Shown here: one piece after another, positions 9,243 to 19,241 of the stretch | How positions within the stretch are numbered: position 1 is the first letter of the stretch | Layout: each line of letters opens with the position of its first letter | NCBI GenBank assembly: GCA_009731375.1 | Contig: BJOX01000032.1 | Coordinates: 302,861 to 325,538 of the forward strand | Length of the DNA: 22,678 nt | From: Paulinella micropora | Taxonomy: Eukaryota > Cercozoa > Imbricatea > Euglyphida | Direction of reading: 5' to 3' | Translations under genes and position numbers: made by a program | The notes under the pieces: generated by a model | Told to the model about the DNA's origin: nothing | Databases searched by the model: none | Seen by the model: the letters and a program-made list of their open reading frames with translations, nothing else

Positions 9243-10226
9243 GCAGTAATAGTGAAGTCGTCATTGTCGTCGTTGGCTGCACTAAGTGTTGTTGGACGTG
9301 TTGTGCAGACTTGGCTGGAGGAGCGTTTCCTGCCTGCGCTGTGGGGCGGCGGGCTGGCCTGGCGCTGGAGCGGGAGCTCCTTGCTGGCGTTCTATGCCAT
9401 CAGCGGCGCCACCGCCACCGTGGTGAGGACAATGTTCCGATCCGGATAGGATAGGATGGATAGGATAGGGGATAGGAATAGGATAGGAATAGGATAGGAA
9501 TAGGATAGGAATAGGATAGGAATAGGAGAATAGGATAGGATAGGATAGGATAGGGTAGGATAGGATAGGATAGGATAGGAACAGGATAGGAACAGGATAG
9601 GAATACGATAGGAATACGATAGGAATACGATAGGAATACGATAGGAAATGATAGGAATACGATAGGAATACGATAGGAATACGATAGGAATAGGATAGCA
9701 ATATGATAGAATAGGAATACGATAGGAATAGGATAGGAAGATAGGAAAAGGATAGCAATATGATAGAATTGGACTAGGACAGGAATCGAGGAATAGGATA
9801 GGAATAGGATAGGAAGATAGGAATAGGATAGGAATAGGGAATAGCATAGGAATAGGATGAGATTAGGATAAGAATAGTATCGGATCGGATAGGATCGGAT
9901 AGGATAGGATAGTGCCGCACTGCTAACACTGCCCAGCCCCACAGGCCGCCTCCACAGGACACTTTCGACACGAGCCTAAGAGAGCGACACAGAATTTAGA
10001 ATAAGGGGTGAAGGCCTTTCTATGGCCTCTTGGTCCTCGTCCACATGTTGTTCTTCTGGCGCGTGTCAGTTGTTGCTGCTGCTGTTCCTTCGGCAGCTGC
10101 TGGCGTCTCTGCGGGCCTTTGGCAGTCTCAAGCAGCGCGGGCAGCAGAAGCATGCCAACGACGTGATGTTCTTTTCATTCGTAGGCGCCGTCGTCTACGG
10201 ACATGGCGAGGTCTATCCTACTGACG

Positions 10227-10303
<77 letters not shown>

Positions 10304-10340
10304 CCTACCTACCTACCTACCTACCTACCTACCTACCTAC

Positions 10341-10387
<47 letters not shown>

Positions 10388-10626
10388 CCTACCTACCTAT
10401 CTATCTATCTGTCATATCCATCCTATCTATCTATCTGTACAGGTGCGGTGTCTCGTGTGCATACATGTACATAAATGCGTTGCATATGTGTACACTCAGG
10501 TGCGTGGCGTGAGCGGCTTTGTGTCTGCAGCGGCGGGGCTGCTGGCAGACACGCTCTTCATGCTCATCTCCGGCAAACTCCTCATCGTCCTCTGCTGCCA
10601 GTACACCCAGGTCCACATGATATAAT

Positions 10627-10692
<66 letters not shown>

Positions 10693-10705
10693 GTCTGTCT
10701 GTCTA

Positions 10706-10772
<67 letters not shown>

Positions 10773-10802
10773 GTCTGTCTGTCTGTCTGTCCATCTATCT
10801 AC

Positions 10803-10878
<76 letters not shown>

Positions 10879-11806
10879 GCCAACGCTTTTCATCTGTTCT
10901 TATTCCAGTCTGCTCCGCCTCGCTTTTGCCTCAGAAAGTTCAACCAGGCCTAGCATGTCAGACAAACTAACCGCTTATCTCGTGCAGGGTGGTCCGGTTT
11001 GGGTCGTGGACCCGAGTGTTCCGTGCTGGACTGGAGCGCATACCAAGTACGTCCCCAGTTTTCTCCCTGTGCGACTCATCAATCCGTCCTTTCCCTCTGG
11101 CATTCATTGACTGCTTGCAGATGTGGCTGTTGTTGCTTGTTGCGGGTGCCAATCCAGCCCTAGAGTTGCGAAGGCAGTGGTTTGTGTCTATGCCACCTGA
11201 AGACTTTTCTCAGAAGTATAAAATTCTTTGCTAATTTGCACGGGAATGAGGTCAAGGTTGTTGCTGATTGCGACCATTATCACCGTGTGCCATAGCGCAG
11301 GTACGCGGCGTTGTCGTTGGTGGCGCTGTCCTACTACGTGCCCTTCGCGGCCATGGTCAGCCCCATGCTTAGCGAGGCGGGCGGCGCGCGAGGCGACCTG
11401 CAGCAGCATCACGACAAGATCCGCTTCGTCCAGCCCTTCCTCACCGTCCTGACCGTGGCAGAGTTCGCCGTCCTGCTGGTAAACTATCTTCTTTACTTTT
11501 CGAGTTCCGTTAACATTCATCAAATTCTATTCATGCTACAAAGTCTGATGGTTGAGATACTTGCCCCCTTCCCTCTCCTGAAGAACAGCTTTACAATAAC
11601 TAAGTGTCATTGCCCATTTAGTTTTCCAGTTTCTTTGGAGGAAGTTCACCCTCGACGACAGCGCTGGCGTGTTTGTTTATCTTTTCCTCGCTGTCTTTGG
11701 CCACCGCGCGATGGGCAGCCTCCTCCTCCTCCAGCTTCGGCGATCGCAACGGTCTCCAGCATGCACAAAGATATTCTTTTACACTATACATATATGCGTA
11801 CATATC

Positions 11807-11865
<59 letters not shown>

Positions 11866-13111
11866 CGTGTGTGTGTGTGTGTGATATATATATATATATA
11901 TGTATATATATAATATATATACATATATATATATATACACATACATTATGTATATATTATATATATATGTATATATATATATATATATGTGTGTGTGTAT
12001 ACATATATATATAATTATGCGCTCTTGGTTCCTGTCTTGTGCCTTGGTTGGTCAGGCATGGCCGAGCCTGCTTTCCCTGCCTGGGTGAATGTGTGGCGCG
12101 TCTCTGCCTTTGCGCTGGGCGGACTGGGCGGCCTGACGGTTATTACTCACGCAAACACAGTCAACCTTTCCCACCATCAGCAAACGGCAACTTGTACCAC
12201 TGCCCATGCATGTCAGGCTTTGCTTTCTCTGGCCTTCCCTTCCGCACTGGCCGGCAACGCCAAGTTCCTGCTGCTGCTGGCGATGGCTGCTTTGACCGCG
12301 CTCGTTGGTGTCTGGTGGCTCAAAGGTCAGCCCGCGTCAGAAAGTCGTGCTTGCAGTCGTGCCTTTGCTACCTATACATGACGGTCGCGCTGTGGACTGT
12401 GTCACAGCGTGGCAGCGCGCGGCGATCCGCTGGGACCAGGCGCGGTTGCGTCTGCGGGCCAAGCTGCTGGGAACGGAGCGCGCGCCCGCGGCTTGTGACA
12501 GCGATGGTTTCCGTCTTATATCTTCTTCTTTAGCAATCTTGTTTGACTCTTTTCCCTCTTTCTCCTCGCTGCCTGCAGCTCGCTGCTTGCCTGTGGCACT
12601 TCTCCAGTTCTGTGTTGATCGATCTCACCAGAGCAGATACCAGTATTGCACTCTGGGTGTTGTCTGTCCAGCGCTCATAGCCTGGCCCGTCCCCGACGAG
12701 CTGTTAATTGGCCAGGCAGCACTAGCAGATCCCGTCAACGGCGACGTGCACACCACGGAAGGGCGGAAGGGTGAATGGCGTTCGACTTCTCCGGACGTGC
12801 TGCTGCCCGACTGGGCGTGGAGCGCGGGCGGCTCGGGTGCGGACTGGTGGCCTGCCAAGGAGCTGCGCTGGAGCTCCAGCTTCCTGCAGCAGCGCGGCGG
12901 CCGGCAGGTGCAGGACGTGCAGCGAATCGAAACAGAAAAGTGGATGTATCAACATCTGTTTGTGGCTCCGTCCGAGGGCTTCCGGATCGTAGCAGACGCG
13001 GTAAAGCGTGGCGCAGAACATGGGTCCTACTCCGAGCCGCGGGGAAAGAAAGCAAGGAAATCGGACTCTTGGGATCAATTGGACCTGTGGTACCGCAGAA
13101 CAAGGCACTGA
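5639..13111 (+). CDS. Gene 2: multi-exon polytopic membrane protein
   Basis: Exons, in phase unless noted: 5639 (or 5675)-5809, 5956-6024, 7049-7216, 7292-7342, 7478-7545, 7848-8010, 8104-8227, 8593-8687, 9309-9422, 10070-10210, 10500-10610, 10988-11046, 11301-11478, 11630-11751, 12056-12138, 12217-12325, 12408-12494, 12579-13111. The junction 11751/12056 does not keep phase, so something is missing there. About 10-12 hydrophobic segments are visible: two in the first exon, one at 7100-7190, one at 7292-7342, one at 8593-8640, one across 9380-10100, one at 10530-10600, two in 11301-11478, one in 11630-11740 and two across 12080-12320. A basic cytosolic-looking stretch (about 7500-7900) separates the N-terminal and C-terminal membrane blocks. 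After the 10500 exon comes [19 protein letters not shown], then a membrane segment. From memory, a CWxGxH motif before a membrane helix recurs in polytopic modules of large protist membrane proteins. No start codon is assigned. Function unknown; splice details moderate. Confidence 0.6.
5871..5952 (+). repeat. (GTT)n/(GT)n array
   Basis: TTGTTGTTG runs into (GT)n in the intron between gene 2 exons 5639-5809 and 5956-6024. It ends in TTTTAAG, used as the 3' splice site. Confidence 0.85.
6025..6901 (+). repeat. Compound (CTAT)n / pentanucleotide array with assembly gap
   Basis: One intron of gene 2 is almost all repeat. (CTAT)n starts at the donor itself (AAG then GTCTATC at 6025). (CTTAT)n with a CTCAT patch follows (6079-6226), then a 10-N gap (6227-6236). 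Blocks of CTCGC, CTTGC, CTTAC and CTTAT units come next (6237-6360), and then (CTAT)n to 6901 interrupted by two 51-bp unique units. The true array length is unknown. Confidence 0.9.
6535..6758 (+). repeat. 51-bp conserved unit embedded in (CTAT)n, two copies
   Basis: Copies at 6535-6585 and 6708-6758 share AGGATGACTCTGTCCTCGG, ATGCAGCGCC and ATAGACCAAACATACC, differing at two or three positions. Both are flanked by CTAT arrays. A truncated inverted copy sits in the GATA array at 14309-14336. Confidence 0.85.
7217..7291 (+). other. Apparent GC-AG intron in gene 2
   Basis: The exon ending in codons for RRESSQ is followed by CAG then GCAAGC. The next exon (7292-7342) begins after CCTGTGTGCAG and continues the same phase with a hydrophobic segment. 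No GT donor nearby keeps the frame. GC donors with CAG/GCAAGY context are the standard minor class. Confidence 0.5.
8256..8440 (+). repeat. (CTA)n then (CTG)n array
   Basis: CTA/TAC repeats pass into TGC/CTG repeats within the intron between gene 2 exons 8104-8227 and 8593-8687. The Tyr, Thr, Ser and Val homopolymer frames are repeat artefacts. Confidence 0.9.
8698..8842 (+). repeat. (GTAT)n array
   Basis: TATG/GTAT repeats with GCAT variants start soon after the donor at 8688, in the intron between gene 2 exons 8593-8687 and 9309-9422. Confidence 0.85.
9031..9243 (+). repeat. (CTA)n array
   Basis: Nearly pure CTA repeats with two single-base interruptions that shift register (near 9102 and 9180). 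Same intron as the GTAT array; ends about 65 bases before the 3' splice site at 9308. Confidence 0.9.
9442..9912 (+). repeat. (GGATA)n/(GGAATA)n array
   Basis: About 470 bp of mixed GGATA, GGAATA and GAATAC units in the intron between gene 2 exons 9309-9422 and 10070-10210. It is the only large purine-rich sense array in this gene. It is not a telomere repeat: units are irregular 5- and 6-mers inside an intron. Confidence 0.9.
10228..10438 (+). repeat. (CTAT)n with internal (CTAC)n block
   Basis: CTAT repeats, a block of CTAC units (about 10301-10342), then CTAT again. It follows closely after the donor GTCTATCC at 10211, in the intron before exon 10500-10610. Confidence 0.9.
10626..10878 (+). 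repeat. (CTAT)n with (CTGT)n blocks
   Basis: About 250 bp of CTAT repeats with two CTGT blocks, beginning 15 bases after the preferred donor at 10611. A strong pyrimidine-tract acceptor (TTATTCCAG, ending 10908) lies at its 3' side. Confidence 0.9.
11784..12015 (+). repeat. (TA)n/(CATA)n array with (GT)n patches
   Basis: AT-rich alternating purine-pyrimidine DNA in the gene 2 intron between exons 11630-11751 and 12056-12138. This is the one gene 2 intron whose flanking exons do not agree in phase, so an exon may be hidden or the assembly may be faulty here. Confidence 0.85.
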
Positions 13112-13372
13112 GAAGATTCGTCAAAGCAACATAAGTCACCGCGTAAGCTTCGTGTATATTTTAAATTTGAATCACATGGAAACTTGAGTCAATTTCGCTT
13201 CCCTTGCAAATAAAATCCTAGTGGATTCCTAGATTTTCTGTCAGACCTATTAATATAATTAACCGGATAGTCAGTGTGGGCCGGCATATGTAATGTGTGT
13301 CGTTAGAGCCATTACGTATGTACGGCCTAGTATGTAATCGTGGTGTTCCCTTGGCGCCCTTTTCTCAATAAA
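13112..13372 (+). promoter_or_regulatory. 3' UTR and poly-A signals of gene 2
   Basis: After the TGA at 13109-13111, AATAAA occurs at 13209-13214 and again at 13367-13372. Either could serve; the first is about 98 bases after the stop. Confidence 0.55.
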
Positions 13373-14290
13373 GTATCTACTGTAGGACACAACTAGTATA
13401 CGGCAGATTATTAAGTTAGTCTCACAGTTATAGAGTCTTGTAGCGTGAACGTTAGGTCTAGTAGACTTTATTCACTTATTCAGTCAGTGGTCTAACAACT
13501 ACTAATAATAATAGTAACGACTACTACTAACCGGGATAACTTCATTAACTCAAGTTGAACTTGACTCAGCTGAGTAATATGAATCATAGTGGACCGTGAC
13601 ATAACTCAGAAGAAAGGATCTAATTACAAATGTCCGGGCCAGTGTTGAAAAGCGTTGCAGGAAGACTCAGTGACTGTGCTGAGAGAGACTCAGATTCAGA
13701 TCATTATTCAGGTGCACTCATCTGCTCCATGATGATCTGAAGAGGCAGTGTGCCATGATAGGTTTATCACTAACAATCAACGGATCATCAGTGAGTCACC
13801 CCTTCAACTGTGGAGATGATGACGAGTCAAAGCTTGTATGATAACGCAGAGTTCGCTGAGTATCAAGGCTAGGAGGCTACAATATAACGTGACCTGTTAG
13901 ACCATTATTACTAATATATTAATAATAATGCTGAGGCTAGGATAATCACGACACACTGACAGTCAGCAGTACTCTAAGGCTTTATTAATAACAAAGAAAG
14001 TGCCGCCAACCGGCGGGACGCGCCACGTAACGACTGGCCGGATCATAAGTAATGGCTCTACCGACACAGTTACTCCGATACGGCCCATTAACCATTAATT
14101 AGGATTACTACTTCTAACAGGGAGGAGGATTTTAATATATATTAAGTGAAGCCTTTGACTCTTATTAATATTTATAAGGCAAGAATCTCGGAATCATGCG
14201 GCTCTGACTGACCGCCGTAGCACAGTCTGCCAAACTTTCTGCCTATATCGACGTGTGATGAAGACTAAGACTAAAGTAGCTTCCCGTACA
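13220..14290. other. Intergenic stretch of unusual texture, no gene
   Basis: No open frame of 60 codons exists on either strand from 13140 to 15389. From about 13220 to 14290 the sequence is stop-rich in all frames, has few homopolymer runs and no microsatellite, unlike all DNA around it. Nothing coding or RNA-like was recognised. It ends in a GATA array, a 26-G run and an N gap, so assembly quality is doubtful. Confidence 0.5.
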
Positions 14291-14293
14291 TAC

Positions 14294-14385
14294 ATTAGAT
14301 AGATAGATATGTTTGGTCTACCAGCGCTGCATATCCGATAGATAGATAGATAAATAGATAGATAGATAAATAGATAGATAGATAA

Positions 14386-14452
<67 letters not shown>
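14294..14452 (-). repeat. (GATA)n array with inverted 51-bp-unit fragment
   Basis: TAGA/GATA repeats, which are CTAT on the minus strand. At 14309-14336 they contain the reverse complement of part of the unit at 6535-6585, from ATGCAGCGC to AGACCAAACAT. As in gene 2, the unit sits inside the tetranucleotide array. Confidence 0.85.
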
Positions 14453-14501
14453 CGTGTGTCAAGAGCGAGAGAGATATAGAGAAAGGGCAGTCATGGGAGT
14501 C

Positions 14502-14537
14502 GGGGGGGGGGGGGGGGGGGGGGGGGGNNNNNNNNNN
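14502..14537. repeat. Poly-G run (26 G) ending in a 10-N gap
   Basis: Twenty-six consecutive G precede ten N. This is a typical assembly break at a hard homopolymer; contiguity across it should not be assumed. Confidence 0.9.
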
Positions 14538-14882
14538 GCAGCTGGTGCAGTGGGAATCGGCGGCTCGTAGATAACCCTTAGTAACGGTGACAGATCATGA
14601 CAGACCCATCTGCTGCAAAAGTGCTCTGTGCTCTGGGCTTAACTGCTGAGACAGACGCACAATCCGAGGCTTGTCCTAAACATCAAGCGTGCGTCACAAT
14701 CCATAATAGAGATGTTACTTTACAAGGTACAACATGTACGACGATGTTGAAGTGTTGAGTAACAAGGACGCAAAAAAGTATACATTCATACGTCAAAGAA
14801 TTATAAACGTATTGTGCTTTTCGATCATCTTCAAAGAGAATTAAGAGCATGAAGGGACTAGGACCTCTTGTAGATTTTCTAA
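14538..14882. other. Intergenic DNA, nothing recognised
   Basis: About 345 bp between the gap and the 100-bp tandem repeat. No open frame, repeat or RNA signal was recognised. It may include 3' flank of the minus-strand importin gene. Confidence 0.4.
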
Positions 14883-15082
14883 ATGCTGCATAATAAGAAC
14901 ATAGGAAAATGACAAAAATACAATGTTGAAAAAAAAGTCACACAAAAAGTCTCACATGGCGACAGCATTCAACAGGGCATTCATGCTGCATAATAAGAAC
15001 ATAGGAAAGTGACAAAAATACGATGTTGAAAAAAAAGTCACACAAAAAGTCTCACATGGCGACAGCATTCAACAGGGCATTC
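14883..15082. repeat. 100-bp tandem duplication downstream of the importin gene
   Basis: Two head-to-tail copies of exactly 100 bp (14883-14982, 14983-15082) differ at two positions (AAAATGAC versus AAAGTGAC, CAATG versus CGATG). They lie 43 bases past the importin stop codon on the minus strand, so the duplication is probably in its 3' UTR. No AATAAA was seen on the minus strand in this stretch. Confidence 0.85.
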
Positions 15083-15124
15083 ATGCGGTATGGATACATA
15101 CAATCACGGGCTTACTGGAAAGGG

Positions 15125-18100
15125 TTACATAAGGGAAAGAGCTGATTGGAAAAAGAGGTATGGGTGCTGATGTGCTGCTCTGTGCTGAGCTGAGACCGCT
15201 GCCACAAGCGTCTTGAGCCAGTTCGGCACGGCGGAAACCAGCTACAGGGCACATGAATCAACATGAGACAAAGACAGCAATAGATATTGAGCGAAATAGG
15301 GCACCAAGGAAAGGGCCATGCCTGGCCTTGTCTGAAGGCGTAATCAACCTATTACGTCGTTGCTCATTTTACCTTTGAGCCTCTGGTGATTGTCGGTAAT
15401 TTCTACTTTGTTGCATGGCGTGTATAAATGTTACAAAAAGTGCTGTGCACGCATCGGACCCAATCTGATAACAAAGTGCGCAAGCGAGGGGGATTGCGGT
15501 GACCTCTATTTTATTCAGGGGATCGTCTTGTGCCTCGGGGTATTCCTCCTATGGAGACAAAGGAGGACGCAGCAATGAGACCAGGTGATGGCCACGGCGG
15601 CTATTCGAAGATTTTTCGGTGCTGAATTATGAGAAACACAAAATAGATCGAGGTGTCTTACATTATAGGCAAGCTCCAATTCGTCTAGCTCCTCGTCATC
15701 AAGCTGTATATTGCCGTCCGACAGCATGGACGACAGCTGTGTGTAATGCTCACTTTCTTCCGCGTCTGCGAAGGGGCTCCCGCCACCCTCACGGCCCCCG
15801 CCGCCCTCACTATCCGCCACTAGCTTGGACACAAATTGCCCGAACTCATCATCCTCGTCCTCGCCCATGTCATCCTCGCTGTCTTCCTCATGTCCGCCCT
15901 GCTGTTTCTTTTGTTTCTGCTCTTGCTTGCGTTTCTCCAGCAACCACGCCTGCGCCAGCAGCGCGAGCACCTTCGCGGAAAAGGAGATGTCAGAAAACTC
16001 CACTGCTTTCGCATCACCGCGCAGTGCGCGGCAAGCTTTACCATCTTCCAACACACATACATACAACCGGTGAGTTCCGTCCAGGTGACTCATGACAGGT
16101 CCAAAAAGACAAGTCACAGCCATCTATCATAGGAACAAGTCTTCGCAAAAATGCATTTTTGTCGTATTCGATTTCCAGACTATCGCAACCGAAATAAATA
16201 GTAACCTTTCCCCGCTGCTGTGAGGACCTTTGTTCTTTGACTTGTTTTCCTTAGGGTAGCCCTGTACGGATACCTAAGAATATACAAACAATTACCGAGA
16301 AGGAACAGAGTCAAACATAACCGACACTCGAATGACATACATCAGAGGCCGCAGTCTATATTGCTGATAGGCATTTCTATTCCACAGTGGCTTATATAAT
16401 TCAACGCACACAGCACAAAATCAACAACTGCATAAACATAACAAGAAAATCATGAAGAATTATGACAAGAAGCTTGGGTTGGCTTCAACGTGACAAAAAT
16501 TTCCTAGATTCGACGAGCTTGCTAGTAGGGATTATGGTACTGTCACCTGGTCTAGCTGCGGGAGAGATAGCAGCTTCGCCAGGGCAGAGAGCGTCAACTA
16601 AAGCATGCAAATATCCAGCAAATCATCCTCCAAGATAATTTTATGCACCATATGTGTGTCATATTCTACAACCCGTCGATCACCCAAGGCAAGTCGTACG
16701 CTGACCATGACCTGCGATTCTACCCTTTTCTTCCACCTGGAAGAGTGCAGCGATATGCTCAGCCCTCTCCTGCCCTCAATCCTTGAACAGGCACCACGTT
16801 CCCCACGCAAGACAGCACACATGGGCTAGCATGCCTACCCTGCGTGGATATGCGCCATGGATGTCGCTCTGGCGCAGCACCCTGCAGAGAGATCAAGCCA
16901 GACAGCGAGCACAAAGCGGGGAGCAGTACATAAGCGAAAGCCACGCGACATTACAATCAATGCTGACGCTGATGTTGAGCGCTGGACAGGATGATCGACG
17001 GAAAGTTAAAGGTGGTACCATTTCTGCAGCGCGGAGGATAGTGCCGAGACGGTAGTGTCTGCGCAAGACAGCATACGAGTGCAAGAGCAAGCTACGCGTG
17101 ACAATTGAGCGAAAGGGGGAGTCCAGAACATGCAGGAGTAGCCATTCCAGCGATAGAAGAATCTTACTTGGTGTGTTCAACTTCATCAATTTTATCATGA
17201 CAAACGTCAAAGATACGTAAAGCATCCTCTAGGAAAGGTCGCCAAGGTAACAAAGTTCACGGCAGACCGGTGAAGGAGTAGGTAATTGTGGGGTAGGGCC
17301 GGTCGGGAGTTGGAGCGGGCCGATGTGCATGGCGGCGCTTCACTGGTAGCTCCCCTGCCAACACAGATTCCGTGTACGAACTCTCACACACACAGACACG
17401 AACGTGAATCCATCAAGGCACCATGCACAATACTACTACTACACGTGCATTTACTTGAGTATATGCATATAATCTTATTTATGCCTGGGAATAAGTTTCA
17501 ACCACAACACCAGTACTGACCGAGGCTGGAGAGCACCTGACAAGCACGAGCAGCGCCCTGCCCAATAGCACACAACACATGCAAGTAGTAAAGGAATCTA
17601 TATCAGGCAATACATGCGTTTGCGTTGTCCGAAGGTGCCGATTGAAGGGTATGGTATCTTTGGCTTTGGTCGCGCGCTCTGTCAATGTGTGGAGTGGGTG
17701 CTTTCTTTCCTCCCACTGACGGTGGCTTTCTCTCTGTTCTTAAATGCGCCTGACGCTGTGGCCTCGTGGCTGACCATCCGCAGTCCAACCAGGGTGTTGC
17801 GCTCCAGCTAGGGCAAACCTGCTTTATGCTTAGAATGTAAATTTTACAAACTTGCCCAGACTCCCGTGCTCAAAGCGATAGGTCCTGGCACGGCTTTTGT
17901 TATTTCTAGGGTGCATGAGGCGAACACTAAGTTGGGCAAGCTCCTTGGGCTCTTCAGTTTTGACAGCTATAAAAACTCCTCTTGTGAAGTTTAAGCGCAA
18001 ACTTGCAAGGTCGTCAGCTCTCAACTTTGCGAGCAGAACGGGTGGCTGCGGACCTGTTGATGCACTAGTCTGGCGAAGACAAGCAACAAGCCCTCCACCA

Positions 18101-19200
18101 AGAACGGATATCTGCCACATGTCCATATACCAAATGTAAGGCAGGAACAGAAGGGAAGGTGTGCACTCAGCGACTCTGCTAAGGGACGAACAGAAGGGAA
18201 GGTGTGTACTCAGCGCTATAGAGTCGCTGGCAGACAGCACGCAGCAGCCTCTGGGAAGTGTCTCCGGGCAGCTAGGAAAAAACATGGACGATAGAGACAG
18301 AAGGTACTGCCCTCCATACCTTTGAGCCAAGCGTGAATAGAAGCTGGGACACCAGGTGGCCTGCATTGTAGCAAGCCTTGCAAAACACACAAGTCACCAG
18401 TACTTTCATCTCACTGCAACGACGAGGCGGATCAGTAGGCAACTGGAAAAGCTAAGAAGCACGAGCATGGAGAGCGCGATGCTTGCCTGGTCCTCTCTCT
18501 CGGGAGTCAGGAGATGCACTGCCACGATGGAAAGAAACTGCACCAGCGTCCTTCCCAAACAAAAACAATAGAATACCTTCTGTAGACGGGACAAGAGCAG
18601 AAAGAAGCAGCTGGAGAGAGACCGTTCGGCACTGACGTGAGTTGCTGCCGCCTAACAAAACAAGGCACCACAAGAAATAAACGATCTTGAGTGGATAACA
18701 CAGCCTAGAAGGACATTGCTGCTCCCAATACATCTTGTATCGGGAGAACAATCGAATAGCTGTGCCGTCGTATCGGAGATGTGCCTGGGCTGTGATGCAC
18801 CTGATCGGGATAGCTGCGCAAGAAGGTAGTAAGCGCAGAGACTGAAGCTCTGCCCATACACAGCAGAGGCAACAGCGCATGAAAGCTATCAAAACGCTGC
18901 AGAACTATGTCACCCATGCTTTAATTGCCAACGGTCTGATATCAAAGAAAATTCAGAGATTCACTGAATTCTTTCTGTTGAATTTTGATAACACAATGAT
19001 ACACACCTGAATTACAAACAGGAATGGTACAGGAGGTCAGCCTATCGACATATTTAACTAAGACGAATGACCTTGGGCCCCACGCCGTCAGGTTTGTAGA
19101 CCTCTCCTAAAGATCTGTCTTCGAGCATTACTACTGCTACCACTACCACTACCATCGCTACCACCACTACTGCTACTGGTACTACTACTACTACTACTAG

Positions 19201-19241
<41 letters not shown>

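Noticed and set aside
8253-9243. Poly-Thr, poly-Tyr, poly-Ser and poly-Val frames
   Set aside because: Translations of CTA/CTG arrays inside introns.
9442-9912. Interstitial telomere repeat
   Set aside because: Units are mixed 5- and 6-mers, not a G-rich 6- or 7-mer telomere motif, and the array lies within an intron.
9282-9942. Minus-strand repeats of Ser-Tyr-Pro-Ile
   Set aside because: Translation of the GGATA/GGAATA array; no unique coding sequence.
10032-10069. Alternative upstream extension of gene 2 exon 10070 in another frame (hydrophobic [12 protein letters not shown])
   Set aside because: It does not join in phase to the coding frame that follows; the same bases serve well as a pyrimidine tract before GTGTCAG.
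12735-13139. Overlapping frames on both strands across the last exon of gene 2
   Set aside because: High GC leaves several frames open; only the plus frame continuing from 12494 keeps phase with upstream exons.
17614-17811. Plus-strand 65-codon frame with a hydrophobic segment
   Set aside because: Lies in an importin intron on the opposite strand, with no start context or repeat of the motif.
17830-18390. 186-codon minus-strand frame as a single gene
   Set aside because: It spans three importin exons and their introns in the wrong frame for two of them; the spliced reading matches importin-9.
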